A DNA stretch of 5,379 nt from Verrucomicrobiota bacterium. Lineage in GTDB: Bacteria > Verrucomicrobiota > Kiritimatiellia > Kiritimatiellales > Tichowtungiaceae. Position numbers and translations under genes: made by a program. Within the stretch, counting starts at the first letter, position 1. Each line of letters begins with the position of its first letter. Below are positions 1-5,345 of the stretch, piece by piece. Location of the stretch: the NCBI GenBank assembly GCA_030619095.1, contig JAUXCB010000124.1, positions 1 to 5,379 of the forward strand, written 5' to 3'. The notes under the pieces were generated by a model, which saw nothing but the letters and a program-made list of their open reading frames with translations, made no database searches and was not told the origin of the DNA.

Positions 1-42
1 GAAACCTTCCGTACATTTTTCAACTATGTGCTCAGAGGTCAT
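1..42 (-). CDS. Possible 5' end of a further leftward gene (partial)
   Basis: An ATG on the minus strand at 42 opens a frame that stays open to the window edge (14 codons, beginning MTSEHIVEKC). It lies 19 bp after the stop of the NusG-like gene and is preceded by a GGGG run about five bases upstream that could serve as a weak ribosome binding site. Spacing and orientation suit the next gene of the same operon. The fragment is too short to recognise, and a second ATG in another frame (around 17-19) is also possible, so the start is uncertain. Confidence 0.3.
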   Translation of the reverse strand, partial: MTSEHIVEKCTEGF

Positions 43-61
43 CTCGACCCCGGAGAACGGT

Positions 62-598
62 CTATGCAACCTTCTCCAGTGTATCCACAGGAACCTCAGC
101 CTCTATGGCCGTGCCCATCATATCCAGCAAAATTTTTACGCGCTCGCCGCCCGGCATCACCTGAGTAATCACCGCCTGCAGCCCCATCAGCGCACCCTCG
201 GCCACGACCGCCGCATCACCCTCCTTAATAAAGGGCTCATCCGGAATCACAATCGGCTCCTGTGAATCGGTGCGTAGCACCTCAATCATGGAGTCCGGCA
301 CCGTGGCGCACTCTCCAGCGAACCGAACCAGGCCGCGCACCCCCACCGCGCTTGAAACCGCGAGAAACATCGGCAGATCAAAGCGGGCGAAAACGTAGCC
401 GGGGAACAAGGCCTCCTCGAACCAGACCTTCCCGCGCGGGGTCCGACGCGTAAACCGAATCCGCGGCGCAAACACCTCCACGCCTTCCAGCAACTCAAGT
501 TGGCCGGCGGCAATGTGCTCCCGCTTCGGCTGGGTTCTCACGCAAAGCCAACCCGTTTGGGTGTCAGGGAGTATGGGGGTATGGGGGTCTTGGTTCAT
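62..598 (-). CDS. NusG/RfaH-like (UpxY-type) transcription antitermination factor
   Basis: The 178-residue product has the NusG-family layout. An NGN domain spans about residues 16-110, opening with GWLCVRTQPKRE and containing the hallmark LFPGYVF at 64-70. A KOW domain spans about 122-178, with the G-x-x-V-x-x-G-x-x-x-G pattern at 127-139. NGN domains bind the clamp helices of RNA polymerase and suppress pausing; the KOW domain contacts the ribosome or Rho. Housekeeping nusG normally sits beside secE and rplK. Here the partner upstream is a GbsR-type regulator and the frame is only moderately conserved, so a specialised paralog (RfaH, UpxY or LoaP style) serving one long operon is more likely. 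The first 15 residues (MNQDPHTPILPDTQT) precede the domain and are encoded partly by a tandem GTATGGGG repeat at 571-586. No strong Shine-Dalgarno is visible, only AGAG close to the ATG. No other start is clearly better. Target operon unknown; probably to the left. Confidence 0.85.
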   Translation of the reverse strand: MNQDPHTPILPDTQTGWLCVRTQPKREHIAAGQLELLEGVEVFAPRIRFTRRTPRGKVWFEEALFPGYVFARFDLPMFLAVSSAVGVRGLVRFAGECATVPDSMIEVLRTDSQEPIVIPDEPFIKEGDAAVVAEGALMGLQAVITQVMPGGERVKILLDMMGTAIEAEVPVDTLEKVA

Positions 599-612
599 AC
601 TCTATTGATTCA

Positions 613-640
613 ATTCGTGTAGATTCGCGTGAATTCGTGA
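613..640. repeat. Three 10-bp-phased ATTCGYGT direct repeats
   Basis: ATTCGTGT at 613, ATTCGCGT at 623 and ATTCGTGA at 633 recur at exactly one helical turn in the 81-bp gap between the regulator gene and the NusG-like gene. Similar ATTCGTG strings are, from memory, frequent as dispersed intergenic repeats in PVC-type genomes, so this may be a genomic repeat rather than a binding array. No terminator or recognisable ops pause element (GGCGGTAG) is seen in this gap. Confidence 0.55.
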
Positions 641-679
641 TCCGGAATCTCTTTCCTTTTCATGTGTAACGAGTCCATT

Positions 680-1165
680 TCAATCCGGTTTAATAAAATT
701 GAGCGCAAACGGGAGCAGAGACCCGGCGCGCTTCTGCCAGCCCTGCAAGCGGCCGATCCGCATCTCAAAAAACTCCCGGCGCTCCTCCTCTTCTTCGGCG
801 GCAATCAGTTCATTGATACGAGCCATGCGAACCTTCCCGTTTTCAAGATGCGGACGAACCTGCTCGTTGACAAAGCCAGTCACGATATTTCGCAACGACG
901 ACTCCGCCTCAAAATGGTCGCTACGACTGCCCGGAATATAGACCGGATTGACCGCACCAAACGAACGAAGAATTTTCAGCCCCTGACTGGTGGAGCCTTT
1001 ACTGATTTTCAGCTTGTTCATACAGTCATTGATACAGAGCGGGTTCGGGGAAATAAACAGTAGACCATACAGCTCTCCCACCGAGCGCGGAAGACTCAGG
1101 CCGGCGGCCAGCCGAACAAAAATCTCAATCACCTCTTTTTCAAGCTCTGAAAGCGTCGAACTCAT
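680..1165 (-). CDS. GbsR/MarR-type winged-helix transcriptional regulator
   Basis: The 161-residue protein has the GbsR-family arrangement. An N-terminal helix is followed by a winged helix-turn-helix at about residues 17-88 (ELYGLLFISPNPL, then recognition-helix sequence ISKGSTSQGLKILR at 54-67, and a wing near 75-86). A charged C-terminal helical tail at about 90-150, including an AEEEEERREFFEMR run, probably supports dimerisation. The SKGS-S-GL-L signature separates this family from ordinary MarR proteins. Members bind palindromic operators and often repress transport or surface-polysaccharide operons. The start is supported by AGGAG four bases upstream (TAGGAGAGGGATG). The stop is followed by an 81-bp gap to the NusG-like gene on the same strand, with no clear terminator between, so the two are probably co-transcribed. 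An 18-bp dyad 26 bp upstream of the ATG suggests autoregulation. Ligand is unknown. Confidence 0.85.
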   Translation of the reverse strand: MSSTLSELEKEVIEIFVRLAAGLSLPRSVGELYGLLFISPNPLCINDCMNKLKISKGSTSQGLKILRSFGAVNPVYIPGSRSDHFEAESSLRNIVTGFVNEQVRPHLENGKVRMARINELIAAEEEEERREFFEMRIGRLQGWQKRAGSLLPFALNFIKPD

Positions 1166-1191
1166 CCCTCTCCTATAAAAGAATTCAAATC

Positions 1192-1209
1192 GTTCATAAA
1201 ATAATGAAC
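1192..1209. promoter_or_regulatory. Candidate operator dyad for the GbsR-type regulator
   Basis: GTTCAT-AAAATA-ATGAAC has six-base perfect inverted arms and one further symmetric pair in the centre (7 of 9 positions). Length and spacing fit a MarR/GbsR-type dimer site. It lies 26 bp upstream of the regulator's ATG and overlaps the candidate -10 box, where a bound dimer would block its own transcription. Binding is inferred from position and symmetry. Confidence 0.6.
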
Positions 1210-1226
1210 AGGCCGGCTCTTAGCAA
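1198..1226 (-). promoter_or_regulatory. Candidate sigma-70-type promoter for the leftward unit
   Basis: On the minus strand TTGCTA (1226-1221) is followed after 17 bp by TATTTT (1203-1198), each matching four of six consensus bases including the most conserved ones. The start of transcription would be near 1190, leaving a leader of about 25 nt that contains the AGGAG site. The -10 box lies in the centre of the 18-bp dyad. Confidence 0.45.
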
Positions 1227-1240
1227 GCTCAAACCTCTTT

Positions 1241-1276
1241 AATCAAAAGAAACGAGCGGTCTCAAAATCCCACTCG
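1241..1276 (-). terminator. Terminator-like hairpin, leftward
   Basis: Read on the minus strand, CGAGTGG (1276-1270) pairs with CCGCTCG (1259-1253), seven pairs with one G-U, around a ten-base loop, and is followed by TTTCTTTT. It lies upstream of the candidate promoter of the regulator gene, so it would stop leftward transcripts arising in the nusA leader rather than the regulator mRNA. The stem is short and the loop large, so strength is doubtful. Confidence 0.4.
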
Positions 1277-1291
1277 TCCTTCAAAAACCCC

Positions 1292-1320
1292 TTGACCCTC
1301 CTCTCCTTCAGGCGTAGGTT
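1292..1320 (+). promoter_or_regulatory. Weak candidate promoter for nusA
   Basis: TTGACC (1292-1297, five of six matches) is followed after 17 bp by TAGGTT (1315-1320), which keeps only the first, second and last bases of the -10 consensus. Transcription would start near 1327, giving a leader of about 95 nt that carries the terminator at 1344-1374. No better rightward promoter was found in the intergenic region. Confidence 0.25.
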
Positions 1321-1343
1321 CCCTCCTTTCTATCGGTCTCGAT

Positions 1344-1374
1344 AAGAGAGTGGGCTCCCCGCCCGCTCTTTTTT
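1344..1374 (+). terminator. Intrinsic terminator/attenuator in the nusA leader
   Basis: A twelve-pair stem (1344-1355 with 1361-1372, two G-U pairs, core GTGGGC/GCCCGC) closes a five-base TCCCC loop. The 3' arm ends in and is followed by six T residues (1369-1374). This is a textbook rightward intrinsic terminator, placed 47 bp before the nusA start codon. A small hairpin TATCG-GTCT-CGATA (1331-1344) abuts it. With no gene upstream on this strand, it is either an attenuator inside the nusA leader or the end of a short leader/small RNA. NusA stimulates intrinsic termination, so feedback control is possible. Confidence 0.7.
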
Positions 1375-1410
1375 AATCGAAGGATGCGACGAGTTGAGCT
1401 TTTTGACAGT

Positions 1411-1416
1411 TGGAGG
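1411..1416 (+). promoter_or_regulatory. Ribosome binding site deciding the nusA start
   Basis: TGGAGG ends five bases before the ATG at 1422 and only two before the ATG at 1419. A TTG at 1410 overlaps the site itself. The spacing favours 1422, which also gives the usual NusA N-terminus (MNSELSAVVEY). Confidence 0.75.
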
Positions 1417-1421
1417 AAATG

Positions 1422-2690
1422 ATGAACAGCGAACTGAGTGCCGTTGTAGAATATATGGAACGCGAGCGCGGCGTGGACCGCGAAACGATTATCGAAGCCA
1501 TTGAATCCGCTCTGCAAAATGCCGCAGATAAAAACATGGACGATGCAGAGGTTCTGCGCGTCAAAATCGACCGCAAGACGCTGGACATCCAGGCGTTTGC
1601 CACCAAAAAGGTGGTGATCAGTGTCGATGACCGCTACAACGAAGTCAGCCTGGCGGAAGCCCGTCGCTCCCATCCCGAGGCGCAACTCGATGAGATCATT
1701 GAAATCGAATCCACTCCTCGCAACTTCGGTCGCATCGCCGCCCAAACCGCCAAGCAAACGATTCTCCAGAAAATCCGTCAGGCGGAAAAATGCCGCGTTT
1801 TCGAAGACTATAAAGACCGCGCCGGCGAAATTGTCACCGGTTCCGTGCGCCGCTTTGAGCGCAGTACGGTGGTGATCGACCTCGACCACGGCGCCGAAGG
1901 CATCATGCCCTCCAAAGAACGCGTCCCGACCGAAGAATATGAAGTCGGCGAACGCATCCGCGCCTATATTGTCAGCGTGGAAGAGCACGAAGCGGGGCCG
2001 GATATTCTTCTCTCCCGCAGCCACCCGGATTTCGTCCGCCGCCTGTTTGAACTCGAAGTGTCCGAAATTTCTGACGGCACAATGGAAATCAAAGGCATCG
2101 CCCGCGAAGCGGGTTACCGCAGCAAAGTCGCGGTGATATCCCACGATGAACGGGTCGATCCCGTCGGCGCCTGCGTCGGCATCCGCGGCATGCGCGTCAA
2201 AAATATCGTCCGGGAACTCAATGGCGAAAAAATTGATATTGTCCGCTGGAGCGACGAAATCAAAAAACTTGTCACCAACTCACTGGCTCCCGCCCAACTC
2301 AAATCTATCGATATCGACGAGCCGACTCATACCGTCACCGTCACCGTCACCGGCGACCAGCTCTCGCTGGCCATCGGCAAGCGCGGACAGAATGCCCGCC
2401 TCACCTCCAAGCTGATCGGCTGGCGCGTCGACATCCAGAAGGATGAAGAGGCCATGGACTTCGAAGAGCGCGTTGCCGCCGCCGTGGCCAACCTGGCTCT
2501 ACTTGACGGTATCGGCGACGAATGGGCCGAGAAACTGGTTTACGCCGGCTTCCTCAGTATTGAAGGCCTACTGGCGGCCGACCTCTCCGACCTCGAAGCG
2601 ATTGAGGACATCACCCCCGAAAAGGCCCAGGAACTCTGGGCCGCTGCAGAAAAAGCCTACACGGCGCAACATGGTGAAATTACAGAATGA
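1422..2690 (+). CDS. nusA: Transcription termination/antitermination factor NusA
   Basis: The 422-residue protein binds RNA polymerase near the RNA exit channel and modulates pausing, intrinsic termination and rRNA antitermination. Domains run in the usual order. The RNAP-binding N-terminal domain (1-125) opens MNSELSAVVEYMERERGV. An S1 domain covers about 135-190 (GEIVTGSVRRFERSTVVIDL). KH1 covers about 202-277, with GIRG at 253-256 in the strongly conserved VGACVGIRGMRVKNIVREL. KH2 covers about 285-345, with IGKRGQNARL at 318-327. The C-terminal 359-412 looks like a single helix-hairpin-helix region (DGIGDEWAEKL, then EAIEDITPEKAQEL), shorter than the two acidic repeats of E. coli NusA (about 495 residues) but longer than Bacillus-type NusA. 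ATG 1422 is chosen over ATG 1419 and TTG 1410 because of the GGAGG spacing. The stop overlaps the infB start (ATGA). No rimP precedes it; the upstream neighbour is divergent. Confidence 0.97.
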   Translation: MNSELSAVVEYMERERGVDRETIIEAIESALQNAADKNMDDAEVLRVKIDRKTLDIQAFATKKVVISVDDRYNEVSLAEARRSHPEAQLDEIIEIESTPRNFGRIAAQTAKQTILQKIRQAEKCRVFEDYKDRAGEIVTGSVRRFERSTVVIDLDHGAEGIMPSKERVPTEEYEVGERIRAYIVSVEEHEAGPDILLSRSHPDFVRRLFELEVSEISDGTMEIKGIAREAGYRSKVAVISHDERVDPVGACVGIRGMRVKNIVRELNGEKIDIVRWSDEIKKLVTNSLAPAQLKSIDIDEPTHTVTVTVTGDQLSLAIGKRGQNARLTSKLIGWRVDIQKDEEAMDFEERVAAAVANLALLDGIGDEWAEKLVYAGFLSIEGLLAADLSDLEAIEDITPEKAQELWAAAEKAYTAQHGEITE

Positions 2691-4867
2691 AAGTTCATGA
2701 ACTCGCAATTGATTTAGACGTCTCCGTCGAAGAGCTCCTTGAGATTCTCGGCGACGTGGAGATTGAGGCCGCAGACGGCGACAGCCTGCTGGCGGACAAC
2801 GAAGTAGCCATCGTCTGCGACGAGCTCGGCTTTGCCTCCATTGAAGAGGCCCGCACCGCTACCGCGGAGGCGCACGCCGGCGAAGAAACGCCTGCCGCAC
2901 CGCCCGCCGAGGAAACGCCCGCCGAGGAAACGCCCGCGGAAGAAACGCCTGCGGAAAAAACATCGGACGATGAACCGGCCGACTTGTCCGCCGAAGCCTC
3001 GGCGAAGGTGGACGCTTTGGCGGAGGGGGAAGAGAAAGCCGCCGCCGAAGAGCCGGAAGAGAAGGAAGCCCCCTCAACGACCATCGAATTTCTGAAGCCG
3101 CAGGTCGCGGTCAAAGAGCTGGCCGAAAAAATGGCGGTGAAGCCCAACCAGCTGATTGCCGAGCTGATGAAGATGAATATCTTCGCCTCGATCAATCAGG
3201 AAATCGACATCAAGATTGCCAAAAAGATTGCTGATAAATACGGCTTTGTGGTCGAGCTGAAGAAGAAGGAAAAGCCGAAACCCAAGGTCGAACCCAAGCA
3301 AGCGAAAAAACCGGCGGCCCCCGTGGAAGCTGACCGCCCGGAGGATCTTGAAATCCGCCCGCCGATTATCACCTTTATGGGGCATGTCGACCACGGGAAA
3401 ACCTCGCTGGTCGACCGGATCCGCAACACCAAGGTTGTCGCAGGCGAGTCCGGTGGAATCACCCAGCATATCGGGGCCTACACGGTCGATATGGGTGCGC
3501 GCCAGATTACCATCCTCGACACGCCCGGCCATGCCGCCTTCACCGCCATGCGCGCCCGCGGCGCCAACCTGACCGACATCGCCGTACTGGTTGTCGCGGC
3601 GGATGACGGCGTGATGCCGCAGACCATTGAGGCCATCACTCATGCGCAGGCCGCCGGGGTCTGCATCTTGATCGCAATGAATAAAATGGATCTGCCAGCC
3701 GCCAACCCCGACCGCCTGAAACAGCAACTCAATGAGCAGGGTGTAATGGTCGAAGACTGGGGCGGAGGCATCGGCTGCATTCCGGTCAGCGCCGAAACCG
3801 GCGAGGGGATCGACGAGCTGCTCGAGCGCATTACGCTCGAAGCGGAAATGCTCGAGCTCAAAGCCAACAAGCGCAAGCGGGCAAGCGGATATGTCATTGA
3901 GGCGCAAATGGAGCCCGGCATGGGCCCAACCGCCACCCTGCTTGTTCGCGACGGCACACTCAAAGTCGGCGACAATGTTCTCTGCGGCGCTCAGTGGGGC
4001 CGCATCAAGGCGCTCATCGACTGCCAGGGCAAAAAGGTCCGCACCGCCGGCCCCTCCTGCGCGGTCAAATGCCTCGGCCTCACCGGCGTGCCCGGTGCGG
4101 GGGATGAATTCAATATTTGCGCCAATGATCGTGAAGCCAGACAGCTTTCCGAGGAACTGCTCGCCGACATCAAGGAGCAGGAGCTCACCCAGGCCTCGCC
4201 GCGCAACAAGATCTCGCTCGACGACCTGTTTGGCGATGCCTCCGCCGGAGAAATCAAAGAGCTTCCCGTCATCATCAAGTGCGATGTACAAGGCTCCGTT
4301 GAGGCCATTCAGCACTCGCTTGAAGGCATTAAAAGCGACAAGGTGAAGCTCAATATTCTCGTTAGTGATGTCGGAAACATCACCCCCAACGACGTCATGC
4401 TAGCCAGTGCGTCAAACGCCATTGTCCTGGGGTTCCATGTGGCGAAGGAAAATGGGGTTACGGTTGCCGCCAAACGCGAAGGGATCGAAATCCGCCTCTA
4501 CGCCATTATCTATGAGCTGATCGAAGAGGTTGAAGCCGCGATGTGCGGACTGCTGGAGCCCGAACTGCACGAGGAACACCTCGGCACGGCGAAGATCCTG
4601 CAGGTCTTCGAAATGGGGAAACGCAATAAGATTGCCGGGTGCATGGTGACCGGAGGGAAGATCACGTCCAAAGCCAACATTCGCATCCAACGCGACGACG
4701 ACATCCTCTATAAAGGCACGATCGGTTCGCTTAAGCGCTTCCAGAACGATGCCGCCGAAGTCCGCGATGGCCAGGAGTGCGGCATCCGCCCCGACAACTT
4801 CATGAACTTTGAAGAAGGCGACCTCATCGAAGCCTACACCGTCAAAAAAATCGCACAAAAACTCTAA
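2687..4867 (+). CDS. infB: Translation initiation factor IF-2
   Basis: The 726-residue GTPase carries fMet-tRNA to the 30S subunit and promotes 50S joining. An IF2_N-like module at 1-55 (MKVHELAIDLDVSVEELLEIL) is followed by an acidic Ala/Glu/Pro linker (about 60-130) with EETPA repeats, and a second IF2_N-like module at 140-188 (VAVKELAEKMAVKPNQLIAEL). A Lys/Pro tract then leads to the G domain: G1 GHVDHGKT 232-239, G2 GGITQ 256-260, G3 DTPGH 278-282, G4 NKMD 332-335, G5 SAE 368-370, all intact. Domain II starts near 400 (GYVIEAQMEPGMGPTATLLVRDGTL). The third domain spans about 525-620 (KCDVQGSVEAI), and the C-terminal tRNA-binding barrel spans 630-726 (GSLKRFQNDAAEV, ECGI). The start overlaps the nusA stop as ATGA with only a weak GGTGA upstream, so translation is probably coupled. 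The linker holds two repeat features listed separately. Confidence 0.98.
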   Translation: MKVHELAIDLDVSVEELLEILGDVEIEAADGDSLLADNEVAIVCDELGFASIEEARTATAEAHAGEETPAAPPAEETPAEETPAEETPAEKTSDDEPADLSAEASAKVDALAEGEEKAAAEEPEEKEAPSTTIEFLKPQVAVKELAEKMAVKPNQLIAELMKMNIFASINQEIDIKIAKKIADKYGFVVELKKKEKPKPKVEPKQAKKPAAPVEADRPEDLEIRPPIITFMGHVDHGKTSLVDRIRNTKVVAGESGGITQHIGAYTVDMGARQITILDTPGHAAFTAMRARGANLTDIAVLVVAADDGVMPQTIEAITHAQAAGVCILIAMNKMDLPAANPDRLKQQLNEQGVMVEDWGGGIGCIPVSAETGEGIDELLERITLEAEMLELKANKRKRASGYVIEAQMEPGMGPTATLLVRDGTLKVGDNVLCGAQWGRIKALIDCQGKKVRTAGPSCAVKCLGLTGVPGAGDEFNICANDREARQLSEELLADIKEQELTQASPRNKISLDDLFGDASAGEIKELPVIIKCDVQGSVEAIQHSLEGIKSDKVKLNILVSDVGNITPNDVMLASASNAIVLGFHVAKENGVTVAAKREGIEIRLYAIIYELIEEVEAAMCGLLEPELHEEHLGTAKILQVFEMGKRNKIAGCMVTGGKITSKANIRIQRDDDILYKGTIGSLKRFQNDAAEVRDGQECGIRPDNFMNFEEGDLIEAYTVKKIAQKL
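2906..2965 (+). repeat. In-frame 15-bp tandem repeats in the infB linker
   Basis: Two identical copies of GCCGAGGAAACGCCC (2906-2920, 2921-2935) are followed by diverging copies at 2936-2950 (GCGGAAGAAACGCCT) and 2951-2965. They encode AEETP units. The 15-bp period keeps frame, and copy number can be expected to vary between strains without harming the flexible linker. A related unit is at 2876-2890. Confidence 0.85.
2983..3026. repeat. Palindromic repeat-like segment inside infB
   Basis: GTCCGCC (2986-2992) pairs with GGTGGAC (3007-3013), and inside it GCCGA (2990-2994) can alternatively pair with TCGGC (2999-3003). It encodes LSAEASAKVDALAEG in infB; read on the minus strand it would give SAKASTFAEASADKS. 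From memory, TFAEASADKS-like strings recur in unrelated proteins of some uncultured bacteria, which suggests a dispersed element inserted in frame. The low-complexity linker offers an alternative explanation. Confidence 0.45.
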
Positions 4868-4877
4868 AAGAACCGCA

Positions 4878-4951
4878 GAACACCGAATAAAGAATCTTGA
4901 ATGCTGAAGGAAGTCACCCCTTCGAAATTCGAAATTCCTTGTTCGACATTC
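4878..4951. repeat. Large imperfect inverted repeat between infB and rbfA
   Basis: Two 33-nt arms (4878-4910 and 4919-4951) around an eight-base spacer match at 23 of 33 positions as reverse complements; four of the ten mismatches become G-U or U-G pairs in RNA. The right side is built from TTCGAAATTC-type units (4921, 4928, and again at 4949-4958) with TTCGACATTC at 4942. It fills nearly the whole gap and ends four to eleven bases before the rbfA ATG. No T tract follows, so it is not a standard rightward terminator. It resembles dispersed hairpin repeats (REP/MITE-like); possible roles are mRNA processing or attenuation. Confidence 0.7.
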
Positions 4952-4961
4952 GAAATTCATC

Positions 4962-5345
4962 ATGTCCAGTTCTCGCATCATCCGAGTGAACGAACTGCTG
5001 AAGCGTGAAATCGCCGCAGATATTCACCACCTGTTTTCCAACACGCAGTTCGATACCGGCGCCATCACCGTCACACGGGTCGAAACCGCGCCCGATCTGC
5101 GCGATGCCGCCGTTCATATTTCCATCTTCGAGCACGAAGAGGAGCGCGTCAAAATGATCCGCTTCCTCAACAAACACCGCAAAGCGATCCAGGCCCGGAT
5201 GAGCAAGAACGTCATCATCAAATACACGCCGCGCCTCCGTTTCAAACTCGACACCTCCATTGAAAGCGGCGACCGGGTTCTTGGGATTCTCTCGGAACTC
5301 GACATCCCCGAAGACGGGCCCGGCAAAGCCGGGAATGACGAATGA
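4962..5345 (+). CDS. rbfA: 30S ribosome-binding factor A
   Basis: The 127-residue protein is a single KH-like RbfA domain that binds immature 30S subunits and helps process and fold the 3' end of 16S rRNA. Family features are the N-terminal RVNELLKREIAADI helix (8-21), VTRVETAPDLRDAAVHISIF (37-56) with the conserved PDL, and KYTPRLRFKLDTSIESGDRV (87-106). Length is normal. The gene follows infB after 94 bp, its usual neighbour. The ATG at 4962 starts just where the family homology begins, yet has no Shine-Dalgarno: the inverted repeat sits directly upstream. The only near alternative, GTG at 4986, is no better. The last nine residues (GPGKAGNDE) lie outside the domain and are encoded by a short palindrome. 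The stop overlaps the next start as ATGA. Confidence 0.95.
   Translation: MSSSRIIRVNELLKREIAADIHHLFSNTQFDTGAITVTRVETAPDLRDAAVHISIFEHEEERVKMIRFLNKHRKAIQARMSKNVIIKYTPRLRFKLDTSIESGDRVLGILSELDIPEDGPGKAGNDE
5319..5333. repeat. Short palindrome at the 3' end of rbfA
   Basis: CCCGGC-AAA-GCCGGG is a perfect six-pair hairpin with a three-base loop, followed by AATGACGAATGA. The minus-strand form, GTCATTCCCGGCTTTGCCGGG split at the palindrome, resembles a dispersed REP-like family remembered from several bacterial genomes. There is no T tract, so terminator function is unlikely; it could stabilise the mRNA end or affect coupling to the next gene. Confidence 0.5.

Noticed and set aside
662..1063. Plus-strand 133-codon frame opposite the GbsR-type gene
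   Set aside because: The minus-strand product has clear winged-helix homology and a ribosome binding site; this frame has neither.
1403..1408. Perfect TTGACA just before nusA
   Set aside because: A matching -10 box would fall inside the nusA coding region and no TATAAT-like sequence is there; the mRNA would lack the start codon.
1410..1412. TTG as the nusA start
   Set aside because: It overlaps the GGAGG site; ATG at 1422 has proper spacing and the family N-terminus.
1308..2144. 278-codon minus-strand frame across the 5' part of nusA
   Set aside because: It is antisense to conserved NusA domains; its composition (Phe, Ala, Asp rich) is typical of a mirror frame.
3074..4315. Long open frame (413 codons) on the minus strand inside infB
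   Set aside because: It is antisense to fully conserved IF2 domains, has no recognisable domain and reflects G+C-rich codon structure.
4921..4958. CRISPR-like array from repeated TTCGAAATTC units
   Set aside because: Units are about 10 bp, irregularly spaced and without spacers of equal length; no cas genes nearby.
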